17,296 nucleotides of DNA from RUG11462 sp051877275 (lineage in GTDB: Bacteria > Bacillota > Clostridia > Oscillospirales > Acutalibacteraceae): positions 1 to 17,296 of the forward strand of contig JBJEIS010000061.1 in NCBI GenBank assembly GCA_051877275.1. The letters are read 5' to 3'. Of the stretch, positions 1 to 6,184 are shown one piece after another; position 1 is the stretch's first letter; each line of letters begins with the position of its first letter. Position numbers and translations under genes: made by a program. Under the pieces are notes generated by a model. It was not told the origin of the DNA, did not search any database, and saw nothing but the letters and a program-made list of their open reading frames with translations.

Positions 1-25
1 AATTATGTAATATACAATCTATTAA

Positions 26-53
26 AAAGCCCGCTTGAAAACAAGCGGGCTTT
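26..53 (-). terminator. Intrinsic terminator-like hairpin
   Basis: A perfect 12-bp stem (26-37 with 42-53) with a 4-nt loop has the GC-rich core GCCCGCTTG. On the minus strand it is followed by a five-T run. The plus-strand side has only a broken T run (TTTGGTTTG). It lies beyond the stronger hairpin at 86-119, so it may be a back-up terminator for the secreted-protein gene. It may instead serve a convergent gene that enters from the left of the window. Confidence 0.7.
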
Positions 54-85
54 GGTTTGTTCAATTTAAACTCGTTTAAAACATA

Positions 86-119
86 AAAATCCGACTTGAA
101 TTAATTCAAGTCGGATTTT
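86..119 (-). terminator. Intrinsic terminator of the 718-aa secreted protein gene
   Basis: The sequence is a perfect 34-nt palindrome with core TCCGACTTGAA/TTCAAGTCGGA. A-rich flanks give a T-rich tail on the minus strand. It starts 37 nt after the stop codon of the gene ending at 157. The flanks are symmetrical enough to work in both directions. Confidence 0.8.
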
Positions 120-156
120 CTTTAAATACTCCATTTCAATATTAAAACATTAAGAC

Positions 157-2313
157 TTATTTAGTGGTTGTATTATAAACCTTGCTCCACTTACCGTAAA
201 CTTTCTTACCGTTAATTATTTTGTAAGCTCTGATTCTTACATAATATTTCTTGCCGGATTGAAGTTTCTTAATTTTCAAAGATTTCTTTGAAGCTTTTAG
301 AACTTTAGCTTTAGTAGCTGATTTTTTGAATTTTTTATTAGTTGAATATTTAATCTGATAACCATCAGCATAAGTCACTTTCTTCTTCAACTTAACAGTA
401 ATTGCTTTTGAAGCTTTTGTAAGCTTTGCAGTTGATTTTGCGCTGAAGCTCATCATAGAAACATATTTAATCAAAGAATCATTATAAGCAGTTCCGTTTA
501 TAGCACGAACCTTATAAGAATACTTAGCAGAACCTTTAGCAATATTATCGGTGTAAGTTAAACCTGTTGTTGTACCGATTAATTGGAATGAACCGCTTGA
601 ACCTTTAGCTCTGTAAATTTGATATTTTTGAGCATTTCCTGCAACTGACCAATCAAGCTTAACAGATGATTTTCCTGTAGGTACAGCTGAATTTAATGTA
701 GGAGCACCAACAATATTCTTAGGAGCGTTAGTTGTTGGAACTAAGACAGTTGTCTGACCGTTTCCGGTTGAAGGTACGCTCGGATTATTACTGCTTGGTA
801 CTGTTACATTTGTTGCACTAGATGAGTTTGACTGACTTTGTGACGGATTAGATGAAGCAGGTATTGATGCGGTTGTAACATCTTCATAAATCTGTGTAGT
901 TGCGTTTGGATCACCTTTTTTAAGTTCCTCAGGATCAGTAGGAACGGTACCACCGTTTGCATTGAAATTATCTAATACTAATTTATAATCAGTATTTGTT
1001 GCACTTGCTTCATCTGCACCAGCAACAGTCATAGGTGAAATTACAACTTCAGGTTTAATACGGCATTTAGAGTAACCTGCTGCTATTGCAGTAGATTCAT
1101 CAGGAGTGCCGCCTTCTTTTCTAATCATTGCGTCATAGTCAAACAATTGATTGTCTTTATCATAATACCAGTAATTCTGAACCTTGAATGCAACTGTATT
1201 TAACTGCGATTTATGAGATATACCTGTTACATCAATATAATATGTTCTGGTAGTTCCCGGATACTGCCATGCAGCCAAAGTTATCATTTCCGGTGCCTTT
1301 GCGGTAATTCCCTGCTGGAATATCATCATAATCGAAATTTCTGCAATAGTAGGTTTACCGTTAGGGTCAGTACATTTCGCCAAATTCACCCTGAATTTAA
1401 CTTTTCCGGAATTACCGTCAGCTTTTGCAATATTAACCGCGTTTTGAGCCATATCTTCAAAGCCTACAAAACTATAGTTAACCTGCATCTGTTCAACAGG
1501 GTTGTTTTGCTTTAATTCTATATAACCGTAATCAGCCTCAGTTGCTCTACCTGATGTTTTCCAACTTGCACAGTCAGAACTGTATCTTATCGTACTCGGG
1601 CCGTTGTCATATGGCATATTAGTTTTAGGAGTAAACTGGAAAAATGTTACCTGATTTGGATCCGGAGGTACAGTCTCATACGATCTTTCTTCAGAAGTTT
1701 GACCGTCATCAACTGTAATCGGATAGAAGGTAACTTCAGGACAAGTACCGTTACCGCCGCCGCAAGCCCAGTCATAACACTGAACAACTACATAAATATA
1801 TGCAATTTCATAATTATATCCTGTTTCAGCAAACTGCATAACATCAAAAGAATAAAATACATTTGTCTGTTCAGGCGACTGTCTGTTCAAACCTGTTTTA
1901 GCAATAACTTGACCACTTGAATTTTGAAGCTGAATATCAATTGATGGTGAGCAATCACCGCCATATGCATTTTTAGCAGACTTTACATAAACCTCCATTG
2001 TAAGAGATGCATCATAAAATTCGCATGCCTCTTCAATAGCGTCTTTCAAATTTTCCTTATTGGAACCGTCTACCTTAAATGCCATCTGATACTGATGCTG
2101 AACTTTACTTGATGTCATTGTCATAGAACCGTCATTGCCACAAGTTACTGACGAAGGAATATTATCATATCTTCCTGTCAAATAATCCTGATCTCTGAAT
2201 TTAAATGCTAATGTTCTATCTCCGGCGTTTGCGGTCAAAGACGAAACAACTACGGTTGAAAAACATAAAACGACTACAAGAATTAAACTTAATATTTTCT
2301 TACTGTTTATCAT
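157..2313 (-). CDS. Secreted protein with duplicated unknown module and double FN3 tail
   Basis: This is a 718-aa exported protein of unknown function. Residues 1-30 form a signal peptide (MINSKK, hydrophobic core, cleavage after ANA). Two beta-rich stretches follow (about 33-202 and 221-431) and look like diverged copies: each has a Y-x-(F/I)-DV strand, a VQ-x-Y segment and a closing PEV-x4-P-x-TV. Their Trp/Tyr richness fits a carbohydrate- or surface-binding beta-sandwich, but I recognise no family. A Ser/Thr/Asn/Pro linker spans about 465-530. Then come an FN3 domain (about 535-620) and a Lys/Tyr-rich FN3-like tail (625-718) ending in YGKWSKVYNTTTK. The tail is closely related to that of the protein at 6185-7693 and probably holds the protein at the cell wall (inference). 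A GGGAGG ribosome site lies 7 nt before the ATG. The gene stands alone between its own promoter and terminator. No catalytic motif or dockerin is visible. Confidence 0.85.
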   Translation of the reverse strand: MINSKKILSLILVVVLCFSTVVVSSLTANAGDRTLAFKFRDQDYLTGRYDNIPSSVTCGNDGSMTMTSSKVQHQYQMAFKVDGSNKENLKDAIEEACEFYDASLTMEVYVKSAKNAYGGDCSPSIDIQLQNSSGQVIAKTGLNRQSPEQTNVFYSFDVMQFAETGYNYEIAYIYVVVQCYDWACGGGNGTCPEVTFYPITVDDGQTSEERSYETVPPDPNQVTFFQFTPKTNMPYDNGPSTIRYSSDCASWKTSGRATEADYGYIELKQNNPVEQMQVNYSFVGFEDMAQNAVNIAKADGNSGKVKFRVNLAKCTDPNGKPTIAEISIMMIFQQGITAKAPEMITLAAWQYPGTTRTYYIDVTGISHKSQLNTVAFKVQNYWYYDKDNQLFDYDAMIRKEGGTPDESTAIAAGYSKCRIKPEVVISPMTVAGADEASATNTDYKLVLDNFNANGGTVPTDPEELKKGDPNATTQIYEDVTTASIPASSNPSQSQSNSSSATNVTVPSSNNPSVPSTGNGQTTVLVPTTNAPKNIVGAPTLNSAVPTGKSSVKLDWSVAGNAQKYQIYRAKGSSGSFQLIGTTTGLTYTDNIAKGSAKYSYKVRAINGTAYNDSLIKYVSMMSFSAKSTAKLTKASKAITVKLKKKVTYADGYQIKYSTNKKFKKSATKAKVLKASKKSLKIKKLQSGKKYYVRIRAYKIINGKKVYGKWSKVYNTTTK

Positions 2314-2320
2314 ACCAAAA

Positions 2321-2327
2321 CCTCCCT
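2321..2327 (-). promoter_or_regulatory. Ribosome binding site for the 718-aa protein
   Basis: Reading the minus strand, AGGGAGG followed by a 7-nt spacer precedes the ATG at 2313. This fixes the start, directly in front of a good signal peptide. Confidence 0.8.
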
Positions 2328-2350
2328 AATATAATACTTATGTTGTGATG

Positions 2351-2379
2351 ATTATAACATATTTTTTATAAGAATACAA
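2351..2379 (-). promoter_or_regulatory. Sigma-A-type promoter, extended -10
   Basis: On the minus strand, TTGTAT (2374-2379), a 17-nt spacer and a perfect TATAAT (2351-2356) are preceded by TG in the extended -10 position. It lies just upstream of the ribosome site of the 718-aa secreted protein and gives a leader of roughly 30 nt. Confidence 0.7.
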
Positions 2380-2386
2380 GTTTTCA

Positions 2387-2419
2387 TTGGTAAAATTCAC
2401 AATCTTTGTTAATTACCAA
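2387..2419. repeat. Short inverted repeat upstream of a -35 box
   Basis: TTGGTAA (2387-2393) and TTACCAA (2413-2419) form 7-bp inverted arms 19 bp apart. They begin 8 bp upstream of the -35 of the 718-aa protein's promoter. The position would suit an activator site, but arms this short in AT-rich DNA can occur by chance. Confidence 0.3.
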
Positions 2420-2452
2420 CAATAATACCTATATAAATTTGTCATATTGACC

Positions 2453-2485
2453 AAAAATGCGTTGCTTTTTAAGCAACGCATTTTT
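2453..2485 (-). terminator. Terminator of the Na+/phosphate cotransporter gene
   Basis: The stem TGCGTTGCTT/AAGCAACGCA with a 3-nt loop extends through A5/T5 flanks, which gives a U tract on the minus strand. It begins 9 nt after the stop codon of the gene ending at 2495. The symmetry would also allow termination on the plus strand. Confidence 0.85.
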
Positions 2486-2494
2486 TTACTGTAA

Positions 2495-4255
2495 TTACAT
2501 ATAATATTTTGTCTTATATTCTTCGTAAGCATCATTAAATTCTTTATTGTCAGAATACTTAACCGCATTGAGATATTCATGAGATTTCAATTCATCATTT
2601 TCAATTTCAATCAACTCAACCGCAATGTTCGAACAATGGTCTGAAACTCTTTCAAAATTATTAAGCAAATCAGATAAAACAAAACCAAGTTCAATTGTAC
2701 ATATGCCCTGACTTAATCGTTCAATATGTCTTGCGCGTATTTTCTTGATAAGCCTGTCAATTACCTGTTCAAGCGGTTCAACTTTTTTTGCAAGTTCAAC
2801 ATCCGAAGTTTCGAAGGCAAGCTTTGTTATTGATAAAATCTCGTAAAGTGCAGAGGACAAAATATTTAATTCCTCAACAGCGTTTTTTGAAAATGAAAGC
2901 TTTTTATCATGTATTTCCTGAGCAACCTTTAAAAGATTAACCGCATGGTCGCCTATTCGCTCAAAATCACCGATTGCATGAAGCTGCTTTGATACTGTAT
3001 TTGAATCTTTCGCCGAAAGCTTTTCGCGAGAAAGTTTTACAAGATATGTTCCGAGCTTATCCTCATAATAATCCAGCTTATCTTCATAATCTAAAATATT
3101 TTTAGCTTTTTTCTCATCGTATTCAAATATCAAATCTATCGATTCATTTATCGAATTGAAAGCGATATTGCACATTTCAACAGTCTTGTTATTAGATTCA
3201 GCGGTAGCAACCGAAGGTGTGCTTAAAAGTCGCTGATCGATAAAAGAATACTTCTCTGATTTTTCATCGTCTTTAATAATGAAGTAAGCAATTTTCTCAA
3301 GCTGTTTTGTAAACGGAAGAAGTAAAACAGTAGTTACTATATTAAAGATTGAATGCACAAGTGAAATACCGAAACCGGTTACCGGCTGGTCTGAAAATCC
3401 GAAATCAAAAATTGCATTGCCTAAACAGTAAAGGCTTAAACAAACAGCTGTACCGATTACATTGAATGAAACATGAACTACTGCCACCCTGCGTGCGTTT
3501 TTATTAACACCGATTGCCGAAATAAGAGCGGTAACGCAGGTTCCTATATTTTGTCCCATAATAATTGGGATGGCCATTCCGAATGTAATAGGATTTGCTG
3601 TGTCGGCAAGCCCGATCGCAAGCGTCATAAGAATACCAACGGATGCTGCGGAGCTTTGAATAACACCTGTTACAATTGCACCGACAATAACACCGAAAAT
3701 CGGATTGTTGAACATTATCAGCATTTCTCCGAAAGCTTTTGATTCAGCCAAAGGTTCCATCGACTGTCCCATAAGCTGCATACCCCAGATAAGAACAGCA
3801 AAGCCCGCAAAAATAGCGCCTAAGCTTTTTTTCTTATCATCTTTTGAAAACATATTAAGAACAATACCGATAAATGCTAAAATAAGCGAAAAATTTTCAG
3901 GCTTTAACAAAGCCATAAAGCTTTCGCCCTCAAGTCCTGAAAGCGACAAAATCCACGCGGTCAGGGTTGTACCGATATTTGAACCCATAATAACGCCGAT
4001 TGTCTGACCAAGCTGCATAATACCAGAGTTTACAAGACCTACAAGCATAACAGTCATAGCTGATGAAGACTGAATTGCAATGGTAATGCCTGCACCAAGT
4101 AGAATACTTTTTAATTTGTTCGAGGTCATTTTCTTGAGCATTGATTCAAGCTTACCGCCTGCCATTTTCTCAAGTCCCGATGACATTACATCCATTCCGA
4201 ACATAAAAAAAGCTAGACCGCCGACAAGCAGGGTCAACTGAAGTACTACTGACAT
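2495..4255 (-). CDS. Na+/phosphate cotransporter with PhoU-like C-terminal domain
   Basis: A 586-aa inner-membrane transporter of the Na/Pi-cotransporter (NptA/PF02690) family, expected to import inorganic phosphate with sodium. The membrane half (about 1-320) has the two inverted repeats typical of the family. The first carries QSSSA (62-66) and GSNIGTT (91-97); the second carries QSSAA (200-204) and GQNIGTC (234-240). The cytosolic half (about 355-570) is a helical PhoU-like region, the usual fusion partner in bacterial members. The length is normal for the fused form. An AAAGGA ribosome site lies about 9 nt before the ATG. It sits downstream of a PhoB/PhoR-type two-component pair, and a Pho-box array lies over its own promoter. 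Induction by phosphate starvation is therefore likely (inference). A terminator follows immediately, so the gene ends its transcription unit. Confidence 0.93.
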   Translation of the reverse strand: MSVVLQLTLLVGGLAFFMFGMDVMSSGLEKMAGGKLESMLKKMTSNKLKSILLGAGITIAIQSSSAMTVMLVGLVNSGIMQLGQTIGVIMGSNIGTTLTAWILSLSGLEGESFMALLKPENFSLILAFIGIVLNMFSKDDKKKSLGAIFAGFAVLIWGMQLMGQSMEPLAESKAFGEMLIMFNNPIFGVIVGAIVTGVIQSSAASVGILMTLAIGLADTANPITFGMAIPIIMGQNIGTCVTALISAIGVNKNARRVAVVHVSFNVIGTAVCLSLYCLGNAIFDFGFSDQPVTGFGISLVHSIFNIVTTVLLLPFTKQLEKIAYFIIKDDEKSEKYSFIDQRLLSTPSVATAESNNKTVEMCNIAFNSINESIDLIFEYDEKKAKNILDYEDKLDYYEDKLGTYLVKLSREKLSAKDSNTVSKQLHAIGDFERIGDHAVNLLKVAQEIHDKKLSFSKNAVEELNILSSALYEILSITKLAFETSDVELAKKVEPLEQVIDRLIKKIRARHIERLSQGICTIELGFVLSDLLNNFERVSDHCSNIAVELIEIENDELKSHEYLNAVKYSDNKEFNDAYEEYKTKYYM

Positions 4256-4321
4256 TTAAAAATTCCTTTCTTTCGTTTCAGGGAAGCAAGAAAGTATAAT
4301 AAGTGCTTTAAACCCCTTGAA

Positions 4322-4379
4322 AACCTGTGTTTTTTAAATCTATTTAAATACAATGTTAATATTGTATTATACACAGGTT
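4322..4379. repeat. Nested inverted repeats over the cotransporter promoter core
   Basis: The outer arms AACCTGTGT (4322-4330) and ACACAGGTT (4371-4379) are perfect 9-bp complements. Inside them, AATACAAT (4347-4354) and ATTGTATT (4361-4368) are perfect 8-bp complements with a 6-nt loop. The inner palindrome is centred near the predicted start point and overlaps the -10 box. The predicted RNA would hold only part of it, so a DNA-level operator or cruciform is more likely than an RNA hairpin. Confidence 0.5.
4366..4371 (-). promoter_or_regulatory. -10 box of the Na+/phosphate cotransporter promoter
   Basis: A perfect TATAAT on the minus strand would place the start of transcription near 4359 and give a leader of about 104 nt. 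The sequence 17 bp upstream (TAATAC) is a poor -35, as expected of a promoter that needs an activator. Confidence 0.6.
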
Positions 4380-4415
4380 AAATGTATTGTATTAGTTTTG
4401 TTAAATCTATGTTAA
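4376..4415 (-). promoter_or_regulatory. Pho-box array (PhoP/PhoB binding site)
   Basis: Read on the minus strand there are four hexamers: TTAACA (4410-4415), TTAACA (4399-4404), AATACA (4388-4393) and TTAACC (4376-4381). The gaps between them are 5, 5 and 6 bp. The known Gram-positive PhoP site is a direct repeat of TT(A/T/C)ACA-like hexamers with about 5-bp gaps between -20 and -60. Here the boxes fall at -17 to -56 of the predicted start, replacing a proper -35. Boxes 1 and 2 match fully; boxes 3 and 4 match at four and five of six positions. The array begins 6 nt after the kinase stop codon. Confidence 0.72.
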
Positions 4416-4421
4416 ATCTTT

Positions 4422-5438
4422 TTACAAAGCAAACCGAATAGAGATAGTCGTGCCCTTATCTTCTTCCGATTCAATATTAAGCTCAGCATTATGCACCGCT
4501 GCACCGTGTTTAACAATAGAAAGTCCGAGTCCTGTACCTCCGATTTCGCGCGAATGACTTTTATTCACACGGTAAAAACGTTCAAAAACGCGTTTAATAT
4601 CACCTTTCGGTATGCCTATTCCTGTATCTTTAACCGCCAAAACTGCCTCGCTGTTTGTCTGCATAACCGAAACAGTAACCTTGCCGTTGTCTTTATTATA
4701 TTTTATAGCGTTATCACAAAGGTTATAAATCATTTCATCAATAATTCTCGGTATGCCGATGATAACGGTTTTTGCGCCGACAAATTCAAAAGTAACGCCT
4801 TTTTTCTTTGCATTAGGCTCAAGTCTTGAAATAATTGTTTTACAAAGCGTACAAAGCTCTATTCTTTCCTTTTGCTCCTCAACAGCATTTTCATCAAGTC
4901 TCGAAAGCTTTATAATATCCTCCACAAGACTGATTAGGCGTTGTGCCTCGCTATAAATTTTCTCTGAAAAACGGGTAACATCTTCATCTTTTACCATACC
5001 GTTTTTCATAATTTCGGCATAACCCGAAATAGAAGTAAGAGGGGTTTTAAGTTCATGCGAAACATTAGCAGTAAATTCCTGCCTGATTTTATCCTGAATC
5101 TTGTGTTCGCGTTTGATTCTCTCCATATTTTTGCGTATTTTTGCACTCTGGTTTTTAATTCTTTCGGAAAAAGGAGTCAATTCTTCAAAAACAAAAGAAT
5201 TTTCTACTGTTGATAAATCAATTTCATTTATCGGTTTTGCTATTTTTTCTGTAATTTTCTTTGAAAATAATGCAGAAATGCCGCCGCAAAACAGCGCCGA
5301 CAAAACTACTATCGCAATTATATGATAAACAGAAATATCGCTTTTTCCTAAAACAAATGCCAAAACACCTGCAAAAATACAAGCTAAAAACGATACACAA
5401 AACAATGAAACAAAAATAATTGTACGTATTTTCTTCAT
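4422..5438 (-). CDS. PhoR-like sensor histidine kinase with minimal input domain
   Basis: A 338-aa membrane-bound histidine kinase, partner of the response regulator encoded 2 nt upstream. Two membrane helices (about 7-30 and 38-58) are joined by only a few outside residues. A short HAMP-like linker and coiled region follow, then a HisKA domain with phosphoacceptor His128 in NVSHELKTPLTS. The ATPase domain shows an N box (N239, N243), a G1 box DTGIGIP (271-277), an F box RVFERFYRV and a G2 box GGTGLGLS. There is no extracellular sensor domain and no PAS domain, so the input is probably intramembrane or through a partner protein. A GGAG ribosome site lies inside the end of the regulator gene, which points to coupled translation. 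The kinase core resembles PhoR, and the Pho-box array directly downstream supports a phosphate role (inference). Confidence 0.88.
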   Translation of the reverse strand: MKKIRTIIFVSLFCVSFLACIFAGVLAFVLGKSDISVYHIIAIVVLSALFCGGISALFSKKITEKIAKPINEIDLSTVENSFVFEELTPFSERIKNQSAKIRKNMERIKREHKIQDKIRQEFTANVSHELKTPLTSISGYAEIMKNGMVKDEDVTRFSEKIYSEAQRLISLVEDIIKLSRLDENAVEEQKERIELCTLCKTIISRLEPNAKKKGVTFEFVGAKTVIIGIPRIIDEMIYNLCDNAIKYNKDNGKVTVSVMQTNSEAVLAVKDTGIGIPKGDIKRVFERFYRVNKSHSREIGGTGLGLSIVKHGAAVHNAELNIESEEDKGTTISIRFAL

Positions 5439-5440
5439 AA

Positions 5441-6109
5441 TCAGTCTCCGATTGTATATCCGATTCCGCGAACTGTTTCTATTAAATCAGCAGCAGATTT
5501 AAGCTTTTGACGGAGCGTTCTTATATGTACGTCAACTGTTCTTGATTCTCCGTCAAAAGAATATCCCCAAATTTTATTTAAAATTTGGTCGCGTGTTTTA
5601 ACAATGCCTCGGTTTTTTAACAAATAACAAAGCATTTCAAATTCTTTGAGCGTTAAATTAATTTTTTCACCGTTTACCGTAACTTTATGTCGCGAAGGGG
5701 AAACATAAAGAGGTCCTATGCTGTATTCAACTTCATCTGTTTCTTTCGGTGTGCGACGAAGTAACGCCTTTATTCTTGCAATAAGCTCCATCATACCGAA
5801 AGGTTTAGGTAAATAATCATCGGCGCCGTTATCAAATCCGATAACCTTATCATATTCCGAACTTTTAGCTGTTAACATCATTATAGGAAGACTTTTTGTA
5901 ACCGAAGAAGCTCGAAGCTTTTTGAGAATACTTAGCCCGTCTTCTTCAGGAAGCATTATATCAAGCAAAACTATATCCGGTATTCTGGTTTCCATAGCTT
6001 CCCAAAAAGGCTTTGCGCTTTCAAAACCTACAGCTTCCATATTTGAGTTATTAAGAGTGTAAACTACAAGCTCTCTGATATTTTCATCGTCTTCAACAAG
6101 ATAAACCAT
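5441..6109 (-). CDS. OmpR/PhoB-family response regulator
   Basis: A 222-aa DNA-binding response regulator. The receiver domain (1-118) has an acidic pocket VEDDE (5-9), phosphoacceptor Asp50 in LLDIMLPEEDG, Thr80 and Lys102. The winged-helix effector domain (about 125-222) includes LTLKEFEML, RTVDVHIRTLRQKL and ETVRGIGYTI. I chose the ATG at 6109 because the protein then starts with the family-typical MVYLVEDD and has GGAAGG 9 nt upstream. The frame stays open to a TTG at 6160, but that codon lies inside the terminator hairpin of the preceding gene. The kinase gene follows after 2 nt. By family and context it is the PhoB/PhoP-type partner, and the Pho-box array at 4376-4415 is its likely target (inference). 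Another OmpR-family specificity cannot be excluded. Confidence 0.9.
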   Translation of the reverse strand: MVYLVEDDENIRELVVYTLNNSNMEAVGFESAKPFWEAMETRIPDIVLLDIMLPEEDGLSILKKLRASSVTKSLPIMMLTAKSSEYDKVIGFDNGADDYLPKPFGMMELIARIKALLRRTPKETDEVEYSIGPLYVSPSRHKVTVNGEKINLTLKEFEMLCYLLKNRGIVKTRDQILNKIWGYSFDGESRTVDVHIRTLRQKLKSAADLIETVRGIGYTIGD

Positions 6110-6118
6110 AATTCTTAT

Positions 6119-6124
6119 CCTTCC
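6119..6124 (-). promoter_or_regulatory. Ribosome binding site fixing the response-regulator start
   Basis: GGAAGG on the minus strand, 9 nt before the ATG at 6109. It supports this start over the TTG at 6160. Confidence 0.7.
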
Positions 6125-6137
6125 TTCAATTTTCTTT

Positions 6138-6167
6138 ATTGTAGCAGAAAAGGGTTGCAAAACGCAA
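6138..6167 (-). promoter_or_regulatory. Possible promoter of the two-component operon
   Basis: TTGCGT (6162-6167), an 18-nt spacer and TACAAT (6138-6143) lie on the minus strand and give a short leader to the ATG at 6109. It is a moderate match, and the -35 is embedded in the upstream terminator stem. Read-through of that modest terminator is the alternative source of transcription. Confidence 0.35.
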
Positions 6168-6174
6168 CCCTTTT
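6148..6174 (-). terminator. Terminator of the cohesin-like protein gene
   Basis: The 11-bp stem AAAAGGGTTGC/GCAACCCTTTT has a 5-nt loop and begins 10 nt after the stop codon at 6185. The minus-strand tail is only TTTT followed by CTGC, so termination may be incomplete. Confidence 0.7.
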
Positions 6175-6184
6175 GTAAGAAATT

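Noticed and set aside
3473..4007. Plus-strand open frames inside the Na+/phosphate cotransporter gene
   Set aside because: They are antisense shadows of a well-conserved membrane protein, with no start signals.
4293..4298. Second -10 (TATACT) in the cotransporter leader
   Set aside because: No acceptable -35 lies at 16-18 bp, and the upstream promoter with Pho boxes is much better.
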